A stretch of DNA of 64,000 bases, taken from NCBI GenBank assembly GCA_963677655.1, contig OY782088.1, one strand, 5' to 3'. This document shows positions 27,293 to 35,998 of this stretch, one piece after another. The position numbers were made by a program, and so were the translations under genes. Below the pieces are notes generated by a model. That model did not search any database. It was not told where the DNA came from and saw only the letters and a list, made by a program, of their open reading frames with translations. Position 1 is the first letter of the stretch. Each line of letters begins with the position of its first letter. This DNA comes from Saccharicrinis sp963677655 (lineage in GTDB: Bacteria > Bacteroidota > Bacteroidia > Bacteroidales > Marinilabiliaceae).

Positions 27293-27325
27293 CTAGATTG
27301 TCATCATCATCATGCGACACATCAT
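27293..27325 (-). CDS. Methionine-rich leader peptide upstream of metY
   Basis: Minus-strand ORF of ten codons from ATG at 27325 to TAG at 27293-27295, encoding MMCRMMMMTI. Six of ten residues are Met and one is Cys, directly upstream of a methionine-biosynthesis gene. It is followed at once by the stem-loop at 27238-27285. Known amino-acid leader peptides in other operons work by ribosome stalling at codons for the end product, which then selects between alternative RNA folds. That this ORF does so is inference from composition, position and the alternative pairing. No strong ribosome-binding site is visible, as usual in this phylum. Confidence 0.6.
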   Translation of the reverse strand: MMCRMMMMTI

Positions 27326-27358
27326 ACCTGTATAACCAAAAAAATCATTGGAGGTAAC

Positions 27359-27370
27359 AACAACGTTGTT
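27359..27370. repeat. 12-bp perfect palindrome in the metY leader
   Basis: AACAACGTTGTT is self-complementary. It lies 34 bases upstream of the leader peptide start, in DNA that would be transcribed from the promoter near 27437. It could be a regulator site or a leader hairpin. Confidence 0.3.
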
Positions 27371-27436
27371 TAAAAGGAAAGATAATATGTTGTTATTGTT
27401 TTTCACTTGAATGTTTAAATGCTTGTACAAATTAAG

Positions 27437-27444
27437 CAAATATG
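27437..27444 (-). promoter_or_regulatory. Candidate metY promoter -7 element
   Basis: On the minus strand CATATTTG followed by C differs from TAnnTTTG at one base. It would start a leader of roughly 245 bases that includes the Met-rich ORF. A weaker alternative (TATCTTTC) lies at 27377-27384. Confidence 0.35.
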
Positions 27445-27540
27445 AAAGTATAAAAAAAGAGTTTGTGTTCTTTTTTTCAATTCAAAATTGATTAATATCC
27501 TATAAATAAAATAATTTAAATTTTTTTTCGTTTTAAAAGC

Positions 27541-27563
27541 AACCTTTATGGATTTTTTTAGTC
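27541..27563 (+). promoter_or_regulatory. ECF-sigma-like promoter ahead of the 38-residue ORF
   Basis: AACCTTT at 27541 and GTC at 27561-27563 are separated so that AAC and GTC lie 17 bases apart. This resembles the AAC/GTC core pattern of extracytoplasmic-function sigma promoters. It lies about 40 bases before the ATG at 27602, where no TAnnTTTG element is seen. Inference only. Confidence 0.3.
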
Positions 27564-27601
27564 AAAGCAAGAGTATACATTAACCACCAAAATATTTATC
27601 T

Positions 27602-27718
27602 ATGAAAACAAAAATCCTTTCTCTTGTAAGTAGCGTAAAAAAAATTGAGATACCTGTTAGATTTTTGATTGTTCAGGTTGTGTTACTTTTATCAATTGTG
27701 TTGTTATTTACACTGTAA
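27602..27718 (+). CDS. Small single-pass membrane peptide, 38 residues
   Basis: ATG to TAA, 39 codons. The peptide starts MKTKILSLVSSVKKIEIPV and ends in a hydrophobic stretch VQVVLLLSIVLLFTL of membrane-spanning length. Basic residues precede the hydrophobic part, so an N-in orientation is expected. It is followed 15 bases later by a convergent stem-loop and preceded by an ECF-like promoter, which supports a real transcription unit. I do not recognise a family. It is the only gene candidate on the plus strand in the 570-base gap 27186-27755. Confidence 0.45.
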   Translation: MKTKILSLVSSVKKIEIPVRFLIVQVVLLLSIVLLFTL

Positions 27719-27733
27719 ATATTGTTTAACTAA

Positions 27734-27769
27734 TTGGGAATGGGAGATACAAAATCTACCTTTTCCCAA
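27734..27769. terminator. Convergent stem-loop between the small peptide gene and the 27756 gene
   Basis: TTGGGAA / TTCCCAA outer arms, with further pairing inside (GGxAGAT / ATCTxCC). It spans the stop codon of the minus-strand gene and lies 15 bases after the plus-strand ORF, so it may serve both. No long T-run on either side. Confidence 0.5.
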
Positions 27770-28745
27770 ATAAACCTTTTTGTCTGATCTCTCTTGTTCC
27801 AAAATGGTATGTTAAATCAATAATCGGAATGATAAACGTCCCATCACCTTTGCCAAAGTTCATCCAATAGCCTCCGCTTAATGAAAATTTAGGCGAAATT
27901 TTATATCTGATTAATGAATTTTGTTCAATAGAGTTCCCGTAAACATTATTGGCGAATAACCCACGTGCCGCTAACGTTAGTAATAGGTTTTGGTTTATGT
28001 AGAAATCTCCTTGTATTCTCGCTGATAAAAAACCCGCATCGCCTAAAATTACACCATTTCTTGGGCGAATGAATTTATAATCAATAAGTTTAACATCTGT
28101 ACCGGATATTTTTATACCATAATGATAAGAAACTCCCACGGTTGCAATAATAAAAGGTTGTTTTATACTTCCACATTTTAAATCTTTTAAAAATGGTTTA
28201 CTAATTATTAGTTCATTTTTTATTGCTATTACTAGTGGAATGTCCGAATTTTCAGGTATGAATTGATGATAATTATTATTGCGCATAATCTGTAAACCCG
28301 GATAGAAAGAGTATGCCTGATGTCTGGTTGCAATGTATAGTTTACCTTCTTTCCATCTTTTTTTTAAGTAGATCATTGGGATAAACGCTGCAGATCCAAT
28401 AGATGTACCTATTTCCTGTCCTCTTCTAAAACTAAGTCTGGTTGGTGAAAAAAGGCTTATGTCTCCTCCACGCACGGGAACTGTGTTGGCTGTTTCGTAA
28501 CTCCATATATAATCATTTCTGGCAATAGAAGCAGAACTTCCCATTGGTATAAGTTCATTGAACTTATTATAGTCACTTTTTTTATTTGCTTCTTCCTGTC
28601 GTTTTCGAATTTCTCTTTTGCTTGTTCGTTTATTTCTTTTTGATTTTTGTTGTGAATCAAGCTTAAAAGGTAGAATAAATATTAAAATTATTATTAGAAT
28701 AAATCTATAGTTAATTAAGCAGCTATTATAAGTTTGTATTGTCAT
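27756..28745 (-). CDS. Secreted or outer-membrane protein of unknown function
   Basis: A 329-residue protein. A hydrophobic N-terminal segment (RFILIIILIFILPF) is followed by a SQQ that could be a signal-peptidase site. Next is a very basic stretch KSKRNKRTSKREIRKRQEE, then a region of alternating polar and hydrophobic strands with aromatic residues (GVSYHYGIKIS, SARIQGDFYIN, FSLSGGYWMNFG). The pattern suggests a small beta-barrel or beta-sandwich in the outer membrane, but no family is recognised and the C-terminus does not end in an aromatic residue. Monocistronic with its own promoter element. Confidence 0.7.
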   Translation of the reverse strand: MTIQTYNSCLINYRFILIIILIFILPFKLDSQQKSKRNKRTSKREIRKRQEEANKKSDYNKFNELIPMGSSASIARNDYIWSYETANTVPVRGGDISLFSPTRLSFRRGQEIGTSIGSAAFIPMIYLKKRWKEGKLYIATRHQAYSFYPGLQIMRNNNYHQFIPENSDIPLVIAIKNELIISKPFLKDLKCGSIKQPFIIATVGVSYHYGIKISGTDVKLIDYKFIRPRNGVILGDAGFLSARIQGDFYINQNLLLTLAARGLFANNVYGNSIEQNSLIRYKISPKFSLSGGYWMNFGKGDGTFIIPIIDLTYHFGTREIRQKGLFGKR

Positions 28746-28764
28746 TAGAAATATATAAAGTTTT

Positions 28765-28772
28765 CAAATATA
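28765..28772 (-). promoter_or_regulatory. Promoter -7 element of the 27756-28745 gene
   Basis: On the minus strand TATATTTG, an exact TAnnTTTG match, 19 bases before the ATG at 28745. Confidence 0.45.
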
Positions 28773-28975
28773 TAAACGCAATCCAAAAGTAAATATTATA
28801 TGCATTTAATAAGCAAAAACTATTGACATTAAATTAGTTTGTATGTTATTTTAGTTTTCTATTTTTATACGAATAAAATCTAAATTTTTCAGATTTTGGT
28901 TTAAATATTCTTGTTTGTTTACCGATAAAAAAGAGTCATTAACCGATTTAAGTTTAGAAAAGAAATATCAGACGG

Positions 28976-28983
28976 TAATTTTG
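28976..28983 (+). promoter_or_regulatory. RND efflux operon promoter -7 element
   Basis: TAATTTTG, exact TAnnTTTG, 73 bases before the ATG at 29057. The 311-base divergent gap 28746-29056 also holds a short hairpin (AAAATCT/AGATTTT, 28875-28897) and two ACCGAT copies near 28921 and 28942; no gene is seen there. Confidence 0.5.
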
Positions 28984-29056
28984 TTCGATAATTAAGGTAG
29001 AAACAGAACTAAAAACATCATTCAGAATAAATAATAACCTATCAACAGTAAACTAT

Positions 29057-30367
29057 ATGATGAAGAAAGGAAAACTCTTTATACTCTTAATCTTTATATT
29101 CATTCATTTTAATGGAAAAGCTCAAGGTGATACTCTTGAGGTAACTTTAAGTCAGGCAATGGCTTATGCTACAGAATATGGATATCAGAGTATTAATGCC
29201 CGGCATGATATAAATATTGCAAAGAAAAAAGTAAATGAGACAATTGCTATTGGTTTACCTCAGGTAAATGCCAGTGGATCAATTACAAATAATTTAAAGC
29301 TTCAGGAAAACCAGATTATGTTTGGTGATACTACTATAACAACGGTTTTTGGTACAAAATACAATAATTCAATTGGAGGAAGAGTAGATCAATTACTTTT
29401 TGATGGTTCTTATTTTGTAGGCCTTCAGGCGAGTAAGGTGTATGTAAGATTATCTGAGAATGTTGAGCAGAAAACGAATATTGAATTGAAACAGGCTGTT
29501 GCAGAGGCTTATTTTTTGACACTTGTAGCGAAACAGAATATTGAAGATTTTAAGGTTAATCTTGAAACAAATGAGAATACGTTGAAACAAATACAAGCAT
29601 ATTATGAAAAAGGTTTCAGAGAAGATATTGAGGTAGATCAGGTGAAATTGATGGTAAATGAATCAAAAAGAATGTATGATGATTCAAAAAATCAATGTGA
29701 AATAGCAATGTCAATTTTAAAATTTGCTATGGGTTATGATATTGATAAACCTCTGAAGTTAGCTGATAATATTAATGATATTATAATTGAAATTCCTGTA
29801 AATCCTGAATATAATAGTGATATACAATCCCATATTGATTATAAAACAATACAAACTCAAATAGATATCAAAGGATTGGATATTAAAAACCAGAGAGCTT
29901 TAGCAATGCCAAGATTAAGTGCTTTTATAAATTATGATTATACATATTTTGGTCAATCCTGGTCTGATTTGGTTAAAACAGAGGGATCGATGTTAGGAGT
30001 GGCATTGTCAGTTCCAATTTTTTCAAGTGGTCAAAGATCTGCACAGTTAAAGCAGAAAAAACTTCAGCTTAAGAAACTTAATGTTGAGAAACAAATGGTT
30101 GAACAAACATTGAAAAGAGATCTGATGATTGCTAAGGCTAATCTTACAAATGCTCATAAACAGTTTATAAATGCTCGTGAGTCAAAAGATATCTCGCAAA
30201 GAATTTATAAAAAGTCGCTCGTGAAATTTAATAACGGTTTACTAAATAGTCTTGAGTTATCTCAAAATGAAAGTAACATGACAGAATCTGTTATTAATTT
30301 TAATAATGCAGCAATGAATTATTTCAACATGTATATAAAATTCGAAAAAGCTACTTCTCAATTATAA
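29057..30367 (+). CDS. TolC-family outer-membrane efflux protein
   Basis: A 436-residue protein with a signal peptide (LFILLIFIFIHFNGKAQ) and two repeats of the OEP (outer-membrane efflux protein) domain. Long helices dominate, with motifs such as LPQVNASGSI near the first strand region and GVALSVPIFSSGQRSAQLKQ in the second half. It forms the outer-membrane channel for the adaptor and RND pump encoded next. First gene of a three-gene operon; the adaptor follows after 12 bases. Substrates are unknown. Confidence 0.93.
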   Translation: MMKKGKLFILLIFIFIHFNGKAQGDTLEVTLSQAMAYATEYGYQSINARHDINIAKKKVNETIAIGLPQVNASGSITNNLKLQENQIMFGDTTITTVFGTKYNNSIGGRVDQLLFDGSYFVGLQASKVYVRLSENVEQKTNIELKQAVAEAYFLTLVAKQNIEDFKVNLETNENTLKQIQAYYEKGFREDIEVDQVKLMVNESKRMYDDSKNQCEIAMSILKFAMGYDIDKPLKLADNINDIIIEIPVNPEYNSDIQSHIDYKTIQTQIDIKGLDIKNQRALAMPRLSAFINYDYTYFGQSWSDLVKTEGSMLGVALSVPIFSSGQRSAQLKQKKLQLKKLNVEKQMVEQTLKRDLMIAKANLTNAHKQFINARESKDISQRIYKKSLVKFNNGLLNSLELSQNESNMTESVINFNNAAMNYFNMYIKFEKATSQL

Positions 30368-30379
30368 AAGTCTATAATC

Positions 30380-31492
30380 ATGAAAAAAATAATAATATCC
30401 ATCATATTAACAGGTTTTATGATAGCATGTTCATCTTCAAAAAAGGATGAAATTAAGTCAAAGATTAATGCAAACAGACAAACAATAAAGGATCTAAAAA
30501 AAGAAAATCTGCAACTTGAGAAACAGCTAAAAGATATTGCTGGTGATAGTGTGAAATTTAAACTTCCTGTAGTTGTACAGAGTGTTAATAAGCAGCTTTT
30601 TAAGCATTACATTCAAGCGAATGGTTTATTAGAAGCTGTTCAAAGTGCAAATATTAGCCCTGAAGTACCTGCACAAATAAAAAAAATCCATGTAGAGGAA
30701 GGGCAAAGAGTAAGTAAGGGGCAATTGCTTGTATCATTAAATTCTAGCACACTATCAAATGCAATCCGGGAAATAGAGGCAAATTTAGAATTGGCAAAAG
30801 ATGTTTATACAAAACAAAAAAGTCTTTGGGATCAAAATATTGGTTCAGAAATAGAGTATTTGCAAGCTAAAACAAATAAAGATGCATTGGAAAGTGCATT
30901 AAAAACTCAGAAGGCACAATTAGAATTATACAATATAAAAGCTCCTTTTAATGGAATCGTTGACAATGTTATTTCTAAGGAAGGGGAATTATCTGCTCCT
31001 GGAGCAATTATTCTTCAGCTTGTAAACTTAAAAAGAATGAAAATTAATGCTGAAGTTTCTGAAGCTTTTATTCCTTCTGTTTCAAAAGGAGATACGGTTG
31101 AGCTAACCTTCTCAACCTATCCGGATTTGGTTGTTAAGGCTCCTGTTTCAAGAACAGGAAACATTATTCATCCACAAAACAGAACATTTAATGTACAGGT
31201 AGTTTTAAATAACATTGATGAAGTTTTAAAACCAAATATGATGGCTTCGATAAAAATCAATGATTATAAGGTTGATAATGCATTGGTAGTTCCTTCGGCT
31301 ATTATAAAAAATGATATAACTGGTAGGTTTTTATTTATTGAAAAATATAATGAAGCTAAAAAAGTATATGTTGAGTCAGGGCGATCATATCAAGATGAAA
31401 CAGTAATACTAAAAGGTTTAAATGAAGGAGATAAAGTTATTGTAGAAGGTTATAATACGGTTTCTAACGGATCATTGGTAGAATTAAGATAA
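30380..31492 (+). CDS. RND efflux periplasmic adaptor, HlyD/MFP family, lipoprotein
   Basis: A 370-residue membrane-fusion protein. The lipobox is MIACSSS with the acylated cysteine at about C17. A short coiled coil follows (DLKKENLQLEKQLKD), then the biotinyl-lipoyl-like domain (VSKGQLLVSLN, IKAPFNGIVDNVISKEGE) split by the helical hairpin, then beta-barrel and membrane-proximal domains. It links the inner-membrane pump to the TolC-type channel. The pump gene starts 29 bases later. Confidence 0.94.
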   Translation: MKKIIISIILTGFMIACSSSKKDEIKSKINANRQTIKDLKKENLQLEKQLKDIAGDSVKFKLPVVVQSVNKQLFKHYIQANGLLEAVQSANISPEVPAQIKKIHVEEGQRVSKGQLLVSLNSSTLSNAIREIEANLELAKDVYTKQKSLWDQNIGSEIEYLQAKTNKDALESALKTQKAQLELYNIKAPFNGIVDNVISKEGELSAPGAIILQLVNLKRMKINAEVSEAFIPSVSKGDTVELTFSTYPDLVVKAPVSRTGNIIHPQNRTFNVQVVLNNIDEVLKPNMMASIKINDYKVDNALVVPSAIIKNDITGRFLFIEKYNEAKKVYVESGRSYQDETVILKGLNEGDKVIVEGYNTVSNGSLVELR

Positions 31493-31521
31493 TCCGGTAA
31501 AGCCATTTAACTTAGATAAAA

Positions 31522-34500
31522 ATGCAAGAAGAAAAACAAAATATTCAAAAAGAGCATATCAAGGATAAAATTGTAAGAGAATTTAAGCTTACAAGTTTGG
31601 CTTTACGAAATAAAACTACGGTTTTATTATTGACTTTCTCGTTGGCTATTTTCGGATTAGTATCTTATAATACTTTACCCAAAGAGTTATTTCCAGAGGT
31701 AGAGTTGCCTTGGGTTATGATTATGACACCATATCCAGGAAATGCACCTCTTGATATTGAAAATTTAGTTACCCGACCTATAGAAAAGGAACTTGAGACT
31801 ATTAATGGAATTAAGGATATAAAGTCCACTTCTTCACAAGGACTTTCTTATATACTGATAGTATTTAATAGTGGAATAGATAGTAAAGTTGCATTGCAAG
31901 ATAGTAAAGATGCTGTTGATAATGCTATGGATGATTTGCCTGATGATCTTCCTGCTGATCCGGTTGTACAGGATATTGATGCCTCAGAGTTTCCAATTGT
32001 AAATATTAATTTATCAGGAGACTACAGCGTTGATGAGCTTAAAAATTATGGAGAAATTTTAGAAGACAGGATTGAAGCATTACCAGAAATCTCAAAAGTT
32101 GAAATTCAGGGTATTAATGAAAAAGAAATAAAGATTAATGCTGACCCTCTAAAAATGGCAGCTCGTAAAATTAGCTTTAATGATATTGAGAATGCCATCG
32201 CTTATGAAAATATTAGCATTTCAAGTGGGGAAATCAGATTAGGAAATACTCAAAGGTCTATTCGTGCACTTGGCGAGTTCACTTCAATGGATGAAATTAG
32301 AAACATTATTGTTAAAAGTGAGGAAGGTAAAGTTGTTTATTTATACGATGTAGCAGAAGTTGTTAATGGGTATGAAGAACCTTCAAGTATTACACGATTA
32401 GATGAGCAACCTGTTGTTTCTTTGCAGGTTGTGAAAAAAGGTGGAGAGAATCTGCTTAATGCAACAAAGCAGATTGACGAAATATTAAATCATGTAAAAG
32501 AAGAACATATTTTTCCCGAAGCACTGCAAATCACGATTACGAATGATCAATCAGATATGGTAAAGGCTCAATTAAATAGTCTTGAGAATAGTATGATTAT
32601 GAGTATGTTATTTGTTGTTTTAGTCTTGTTTTTCTTTTTGGGTACTCGTAATGCTTTGTTTGTAGGTTTGGCTATTCCATTATCAATGTTTCTGTCCTTT
32701 GTGATTTTACAGATTATTGGCTACACCATTAATATGATGGTTTTATTTGGATTGATTTTGGCTTTAGGAATGTTAGTGGATAATGCTATTGTTGTTGTAG
32801 AAAATATTTATCGATTTATAGATAAAGGATATCGACCTCTTGAAGCTGCTCGCCTTGCAGTTGGAGAGATAGCTATAGCTATTATAGCTTCAACATTGAC
32901 TACATTAGCAGCATTTTTCCCATTGGTATTTTGGGATTCTGTAATGGGGGAATTTATGAAGTACCTCCCAATTACATTAATAATTGTACTTTCATCTTCA
33001 CTTTTTGTTGCTCTGGTTATAATCCCTGTTTTTTCATCTATGTTTATCAGGCATACAGATGAAGATAAAATTCCGGATAAATATCTGGTTGTTAGAATTA
33101 TTGCAATTCTTGTTGTTTTGGGAATTGTGTTTTATCTGATTGGGCCCAATATTTTAGGTAGTTTAATGTTTATAGGAGCATTTGTTACACTAATGAACTA
33201 TCTTATTTTTGCTAAGATTGGAATTTGGTTTAAAACTACCTTTTTGGATAAGTTAGAAAATGTTTATGTTAAATTTTTAACGGCTGCACTATCAGGAAAA
33301 CGTCCAAGGAATTTATTACTAGGAACAGTTTTGTTGTTGTTTTTTACTATTGCATTTTATTTTATGCGATCTCCAAACACTGTTTTCTTTCCTTCCGGAG
33401 ATCCTAATTTTATAAATGTTTTTGTTGAACTACCTGCCGGAACACATATAACATCAACTGATAGGTTTGCAAAAAAACTGGAAAAGGATATCATACGAAT
33501 GATTGATCCTTATAAAAAAGCAGTTAAGTCGGTTTTAACCAATGTGGGAGATGGAGCACGATTAGAGGATGATCTCGACTTTTCTACAAGAGATAATAAA
33601 TGTCTTGTTACTGTTTCTTTTGTGGATTATGAAGATAGGGATGGTGTTCATACTGCAAATATTCTTAAGATGTTTAATGACAGCCTTACTTATAATTATC
33701 CAGGTGCTATTTTTACAATTGATAGAGACAAAGGAGGACCTCCGACCGGTAAACCAATCAATCTTGAGATTTCAGGTTATGATTTCGATAAACTTGTGTA
33801 TTTAGCAGATACCATTGAAAGTATTATTGAAAGAGAACAGATAGAAGGCATCGAAGGATTAAAAATGGATCTTAATGTAAATAAACCTGAAATGTTGGTT
33901 TCAATCGATAGGGAAAGAGTTCGTCGTTTTGGAATGTCTACGGCACAGGTATCAAGTACACTTCGAACAGCATTATTCGGAAAAGAGGTTTCTGATTATA
34001 AGATTGGAGAGGATAAATATCCAATTCAATTACGATTAAAAGAAGAATACAGAAACAGTATTCCTGCATTAATGAATCAAAAGATTGTATTCAGGGATAA
34101 TATGGGCAAACTAATGGAGATTCCAATTTCTGCGGTGGCAAGTTTTTCTTATGCTACAACATATGATGCCGTAAAAAGGATTGATTTAAACAGAGTAGTG
34201 ACTTTATATTCTAATGTACTTGAAGGATATAATGCCAATAATGTTAATAATGAGATTAAAGCATTATTGGAGGATTTTGAAATGCCAACAGGTTATCAAT
34301 ATGAATTTACTGGAGAACAGGAAGAGCAGGCTGAATCAATGGCATTTTTAAGTTTTGCGTTGGGACTTGCAATTGTTTTAATATTAATCATTTTAGTTTC
34401 TCAGTTTAATTCAATAGTTAAGCCTTTTATTATCATTGCCAGCGTATTATTTAGTACAATTGGTGTATTTGGAGGATTGGCTACTTTTAAAATGGACTTT

Positions 34501-34959
34501 GTTGTGATAATGACAGGAATAGGGATTGTTTCCTTAGCTGGGGTTGTAGTAAATAATGCGATTGTGTTAATTGACTATATTGAATTATTAAAATCGCGCA
34601 AAAGATCAGAATTAGGGTTAGGTGAGAAAGTGTTTTTACCTGTCGATGTAGCAACTGATAGCATTGTATTAGCCGGGAAAACAAGATTGCGTCCGGTTTT
34701 ACTAACAGCAATAACAACAATTTTAGGATTACTCCCAATGGCAATTGGTATCGATATTGATTTTTGGGGATTGTTGAGTGAGTTTGAGCCTCATATAAGT
34801 TTTGGTGGAGATATGGCTGCTATGTGGTCACCTATGTCCTGGACTGTAATTTTTGGGCTTACATTTGCAACTTTCCTTACTTTAGTTATTGTACCTATTA
34901 TGTATAGAATTGCTGTGTTAACAAAGAAAAGAATGTTACATATTATGGGTAAAATTTAA
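31522..34959 (+). CDS. RND-family efflux permease (AcrB/HAE1-like)
   Basis: A 1145-residue proton-driven exporter of the inner membrane. One membrane helix near residue 40 begins TTVLLLTFSLAIFGL, followed by the porter domain (PWVMIMTPYPGNAP, GIKDIKSTSSQG). Then come the helices with FGLILALGMLVDNAIVVVEN, which carries the proton-relay aspartate, and the second repeat with SLAGVVVNNAIVLIDY and RLRPVLLTAITTILG. A variable insertion separates the halves around 505-590. The family is broad: drugs, bile salts or lipids are possible. Last gene of the operon. Confidence 0.95.
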   Translation: MQEEKQNIQKEHIKDKIVREFKLTSLALRNKTTVLLLTFSLAIFGLVSYNTLPKELFPEVELPWVMIMTPYPGNAPLDIENLVTRPIEKELETINGIKDIKSTSSQGLSYILIVFNSGIDSKVALQDSKDAVDNAMDDLPDDLPADPVVQDIDASEFPIVNINLSGDYSVDELKNYGEILEDRIEALPEISKVEIQGINEKEIKINADPLKMAARKISFNDIENAIAYENISISSGEIRLGNTQRSIRALGEFTSMDEIRNIIVKSEEGKVVYLYDVAEVVNGYEEPSSITRLDEQPVVSLQVVKKGGENLLNATKQIDEILNHVKEEHIFPEALQITITNDQSDMVKAQLNSLENSMIMSMLFVVLVLFFFLGTRNALFVGLAIPLSMFLSFVILQIIGYTINMMVLFGLILALGMLVDNAIVVVENIYRFIDKGYRPLEAARLAVGEIAIAIIASTLTTLAAFFPLVFWDSVMGEFMKYLPITLIIVLSSSLFVALVIIPVFSSMFIRHTDEDKIPDKYLVVRIIAILVVLGIVFYLIGPNILGSLMFIGAFVTLMNYLIFAKIGIWFKTTFLDKLENVYVKFLTAALSGKRPRNLLLGTVLLLFFTIAFYFMRSPNTVFFPSGDPNFINVFVELPAGTHITSTDRFAKKLEKDIIRMIDPYKKAVKSVLTNVGDGARLEDDLDFSTRDNKCLVTVSFVDYEDRDGVHTANILKMFNDSLTYNYPGAIFTIDRDKGGPPTGKPINLEISGYDFDKLVYLADTIESIIEREQIEGIEGLKMDLNVNKPEMLVSIDRERVRRFGMSTAQVSSTLRTALFGKEVSDYKIGEDKYPIQLRLKEEYRNSIPALMNQKIVFRDNMGKLMEIPISAVASFSYATTYDAVKRIDLNRVVTLYSNVLEGYNANNVNNEIKALLEDFEMPTGYQYEFTGEQEEQAESMAFLSFALGLAIVLILIILVSQFNSIVKPFIIIASVLFSTIGVFGGLATFKMDFVVIMTGIGIVSLAGVVVNNAIVLIDYIELLKSRKRSELGLGEKVFLPVDVATDSIVLAGKTRLRPVLLTAITTILGLLPMAIGIDIDFWGLLSEFEPHISFGGDMAAMWSPMSWTVIFGLTFATFLTLVIVPIMYRIAVLTKKRMLHIMGKI

Positions 34960-34990
34960 ATTGTTATGGATAGATAAATTAAAATAATTG

Positions 34991-35022
34991 AAGAGGAGAT
35001 ATTTACATTTCCTCTTTTTTTG
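34991..35022 (+). terminator. Rho-independent terminator after the RND operon
   Basis: AAGAGGAGA / TTTCCTCTT stem (one G-T pair) followed by a run of T, 32 bases after the RND stop codon. Confidence 0.85.
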
Positions 35023-35170
35023 TGTTTAATTGAATAAACGTGATGAAAATTAAATGTTAAAAGATTAACTTTACGCTTGTTAGAGTTAAAGCATCTTACA
35101 ATATAATTTTTAATATTGTTTAAGGTGCTTTGTATTAAATGAATATTAGGAAAAACAACACAACATTTTA

Positions 35171-35998
35171 ATGAGAAATTTCTTACGTTTTTTAATAAAG
35201 CATCATAATGGATTATTATTCATCCTGTTGGAAATAGTTGCTTTTACATTAATTGTAACGTATAATCAAAATCAGAAAGCCATTTATCTAAGCTCATCTT
35301 CAAAAATGAGTGGTGGAATATTTGAAACAGTGAATAATGTAGAACAGTATTTTGTATTAAAAAAAGTAAATCAGGAATTGGCAGAGGAAAATGCATATCT
35401 ACGAAGCCAGCTTCCAACCTCATTTGTTCAGGCAAAAGATTATTTTACTTTAGTTGGCGACTCAAGCACATCAACCCAATATAAATATCGTACTTGTAAA
35501 GTAGTTAATAACTCTATCCGAAAACACTTTAACTATATAACGCTTAACAAAGGAACTTTAGATGGTATAAAACCCGATATGGGGATTATTTCAGGATTAG
35601 GCGTTGTTGGCATTGTAATTAAGTGTTCTAAAAATTACAGTACAGCTTTATCAATATTAAATCCTCGACTTAAAATTTCTGCAAAACTTAAAGGATCGGA
35701 TTTTTTTGGATCGGTCAGTTGGGATAATAAATCAGTACATTATGCTATACTGGATGAAATACCAGAGCATGCAAATGTGCAATTGGGAGATCAGGTTATA
35801 ACAAGTGGATATTCTTCAACTTTTCCTGAGGGTGTTTTAATTGGTACCGTTGAAAGTGTAGAGCATCCTGTAGGGGAAAGCTTTTTTAAGATTAAAGTAA
35901 AACTAAGTGTTGATTTTGCAAGGTTGAATTATGTTGAAGTAGTAGAGAATATTTTTCAGGATCAACAATCACAATTAGAGGAGGAGAGTCAACAATGA
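35171..35998 (+). CDS. mreC: Rod shape-determining protein MreC
   Basis: A 275-residue scaffold of the cell-elongation machinery. One N-terminal membrane helix (LLFILLEIVAFTLIVTY) is followed by a coiled coil (about 60-80) and the periplasmic double beta-barrel with KGTLDGIKPDMGIISGLGVVGIV and GDQVITSGYSSTFPEGVLIG. It organises PBP2 and RodA, encoded downstream. mreB, which often precedes mreC, is not in this window; a terminated efflux operon lies upstream instead. Overlaps mreD by 4 bases. Confidence 0.95.
   Translation: MRNFLRFLIKHHNGLLFILLEIVAFTLIVTYNQNQKAIYLSSSSKMSGGIFETVNNVEQYFVLKKVNQELAEENAYLRSQLPTSFVQAKDYFTLVGDSSTSTQYKYRTCKVVNNSIRKHFNYITLNKGTLDGIKPDMGIISGLGVVGIVIKCSKNYSTALSILNPRLKISAKLKGSDFFGSVSWDNKSVHYAILDEIPEHANVQLGDQVITSGYSSTFPEGVLIGTVESVEHPVGESFFKIKVKLSVDFARLNYVEVVENIFQDQQSQLEEESQQ

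Noticed and set aside
27301..27313. ATC/CAT triplet repeat as a microsatellite
   Set aside because: On the minus strand it is the run of Met codons of the leader peptide, in frame with a start and a stop; a functional reading explains it better.
27186..27440. SAM-II riboswitch ahead of metY
   Set aside because: SAM-II is known for met genes in some Bacteroidota, but I could not fit the conserved pseudoknot segments; the leader peptide arrangement fits better.
33569..33805. 78-residue ORF inside the RND permease
   Set aside because: Out-of-frame shadow of a gene with intact permease motifs.
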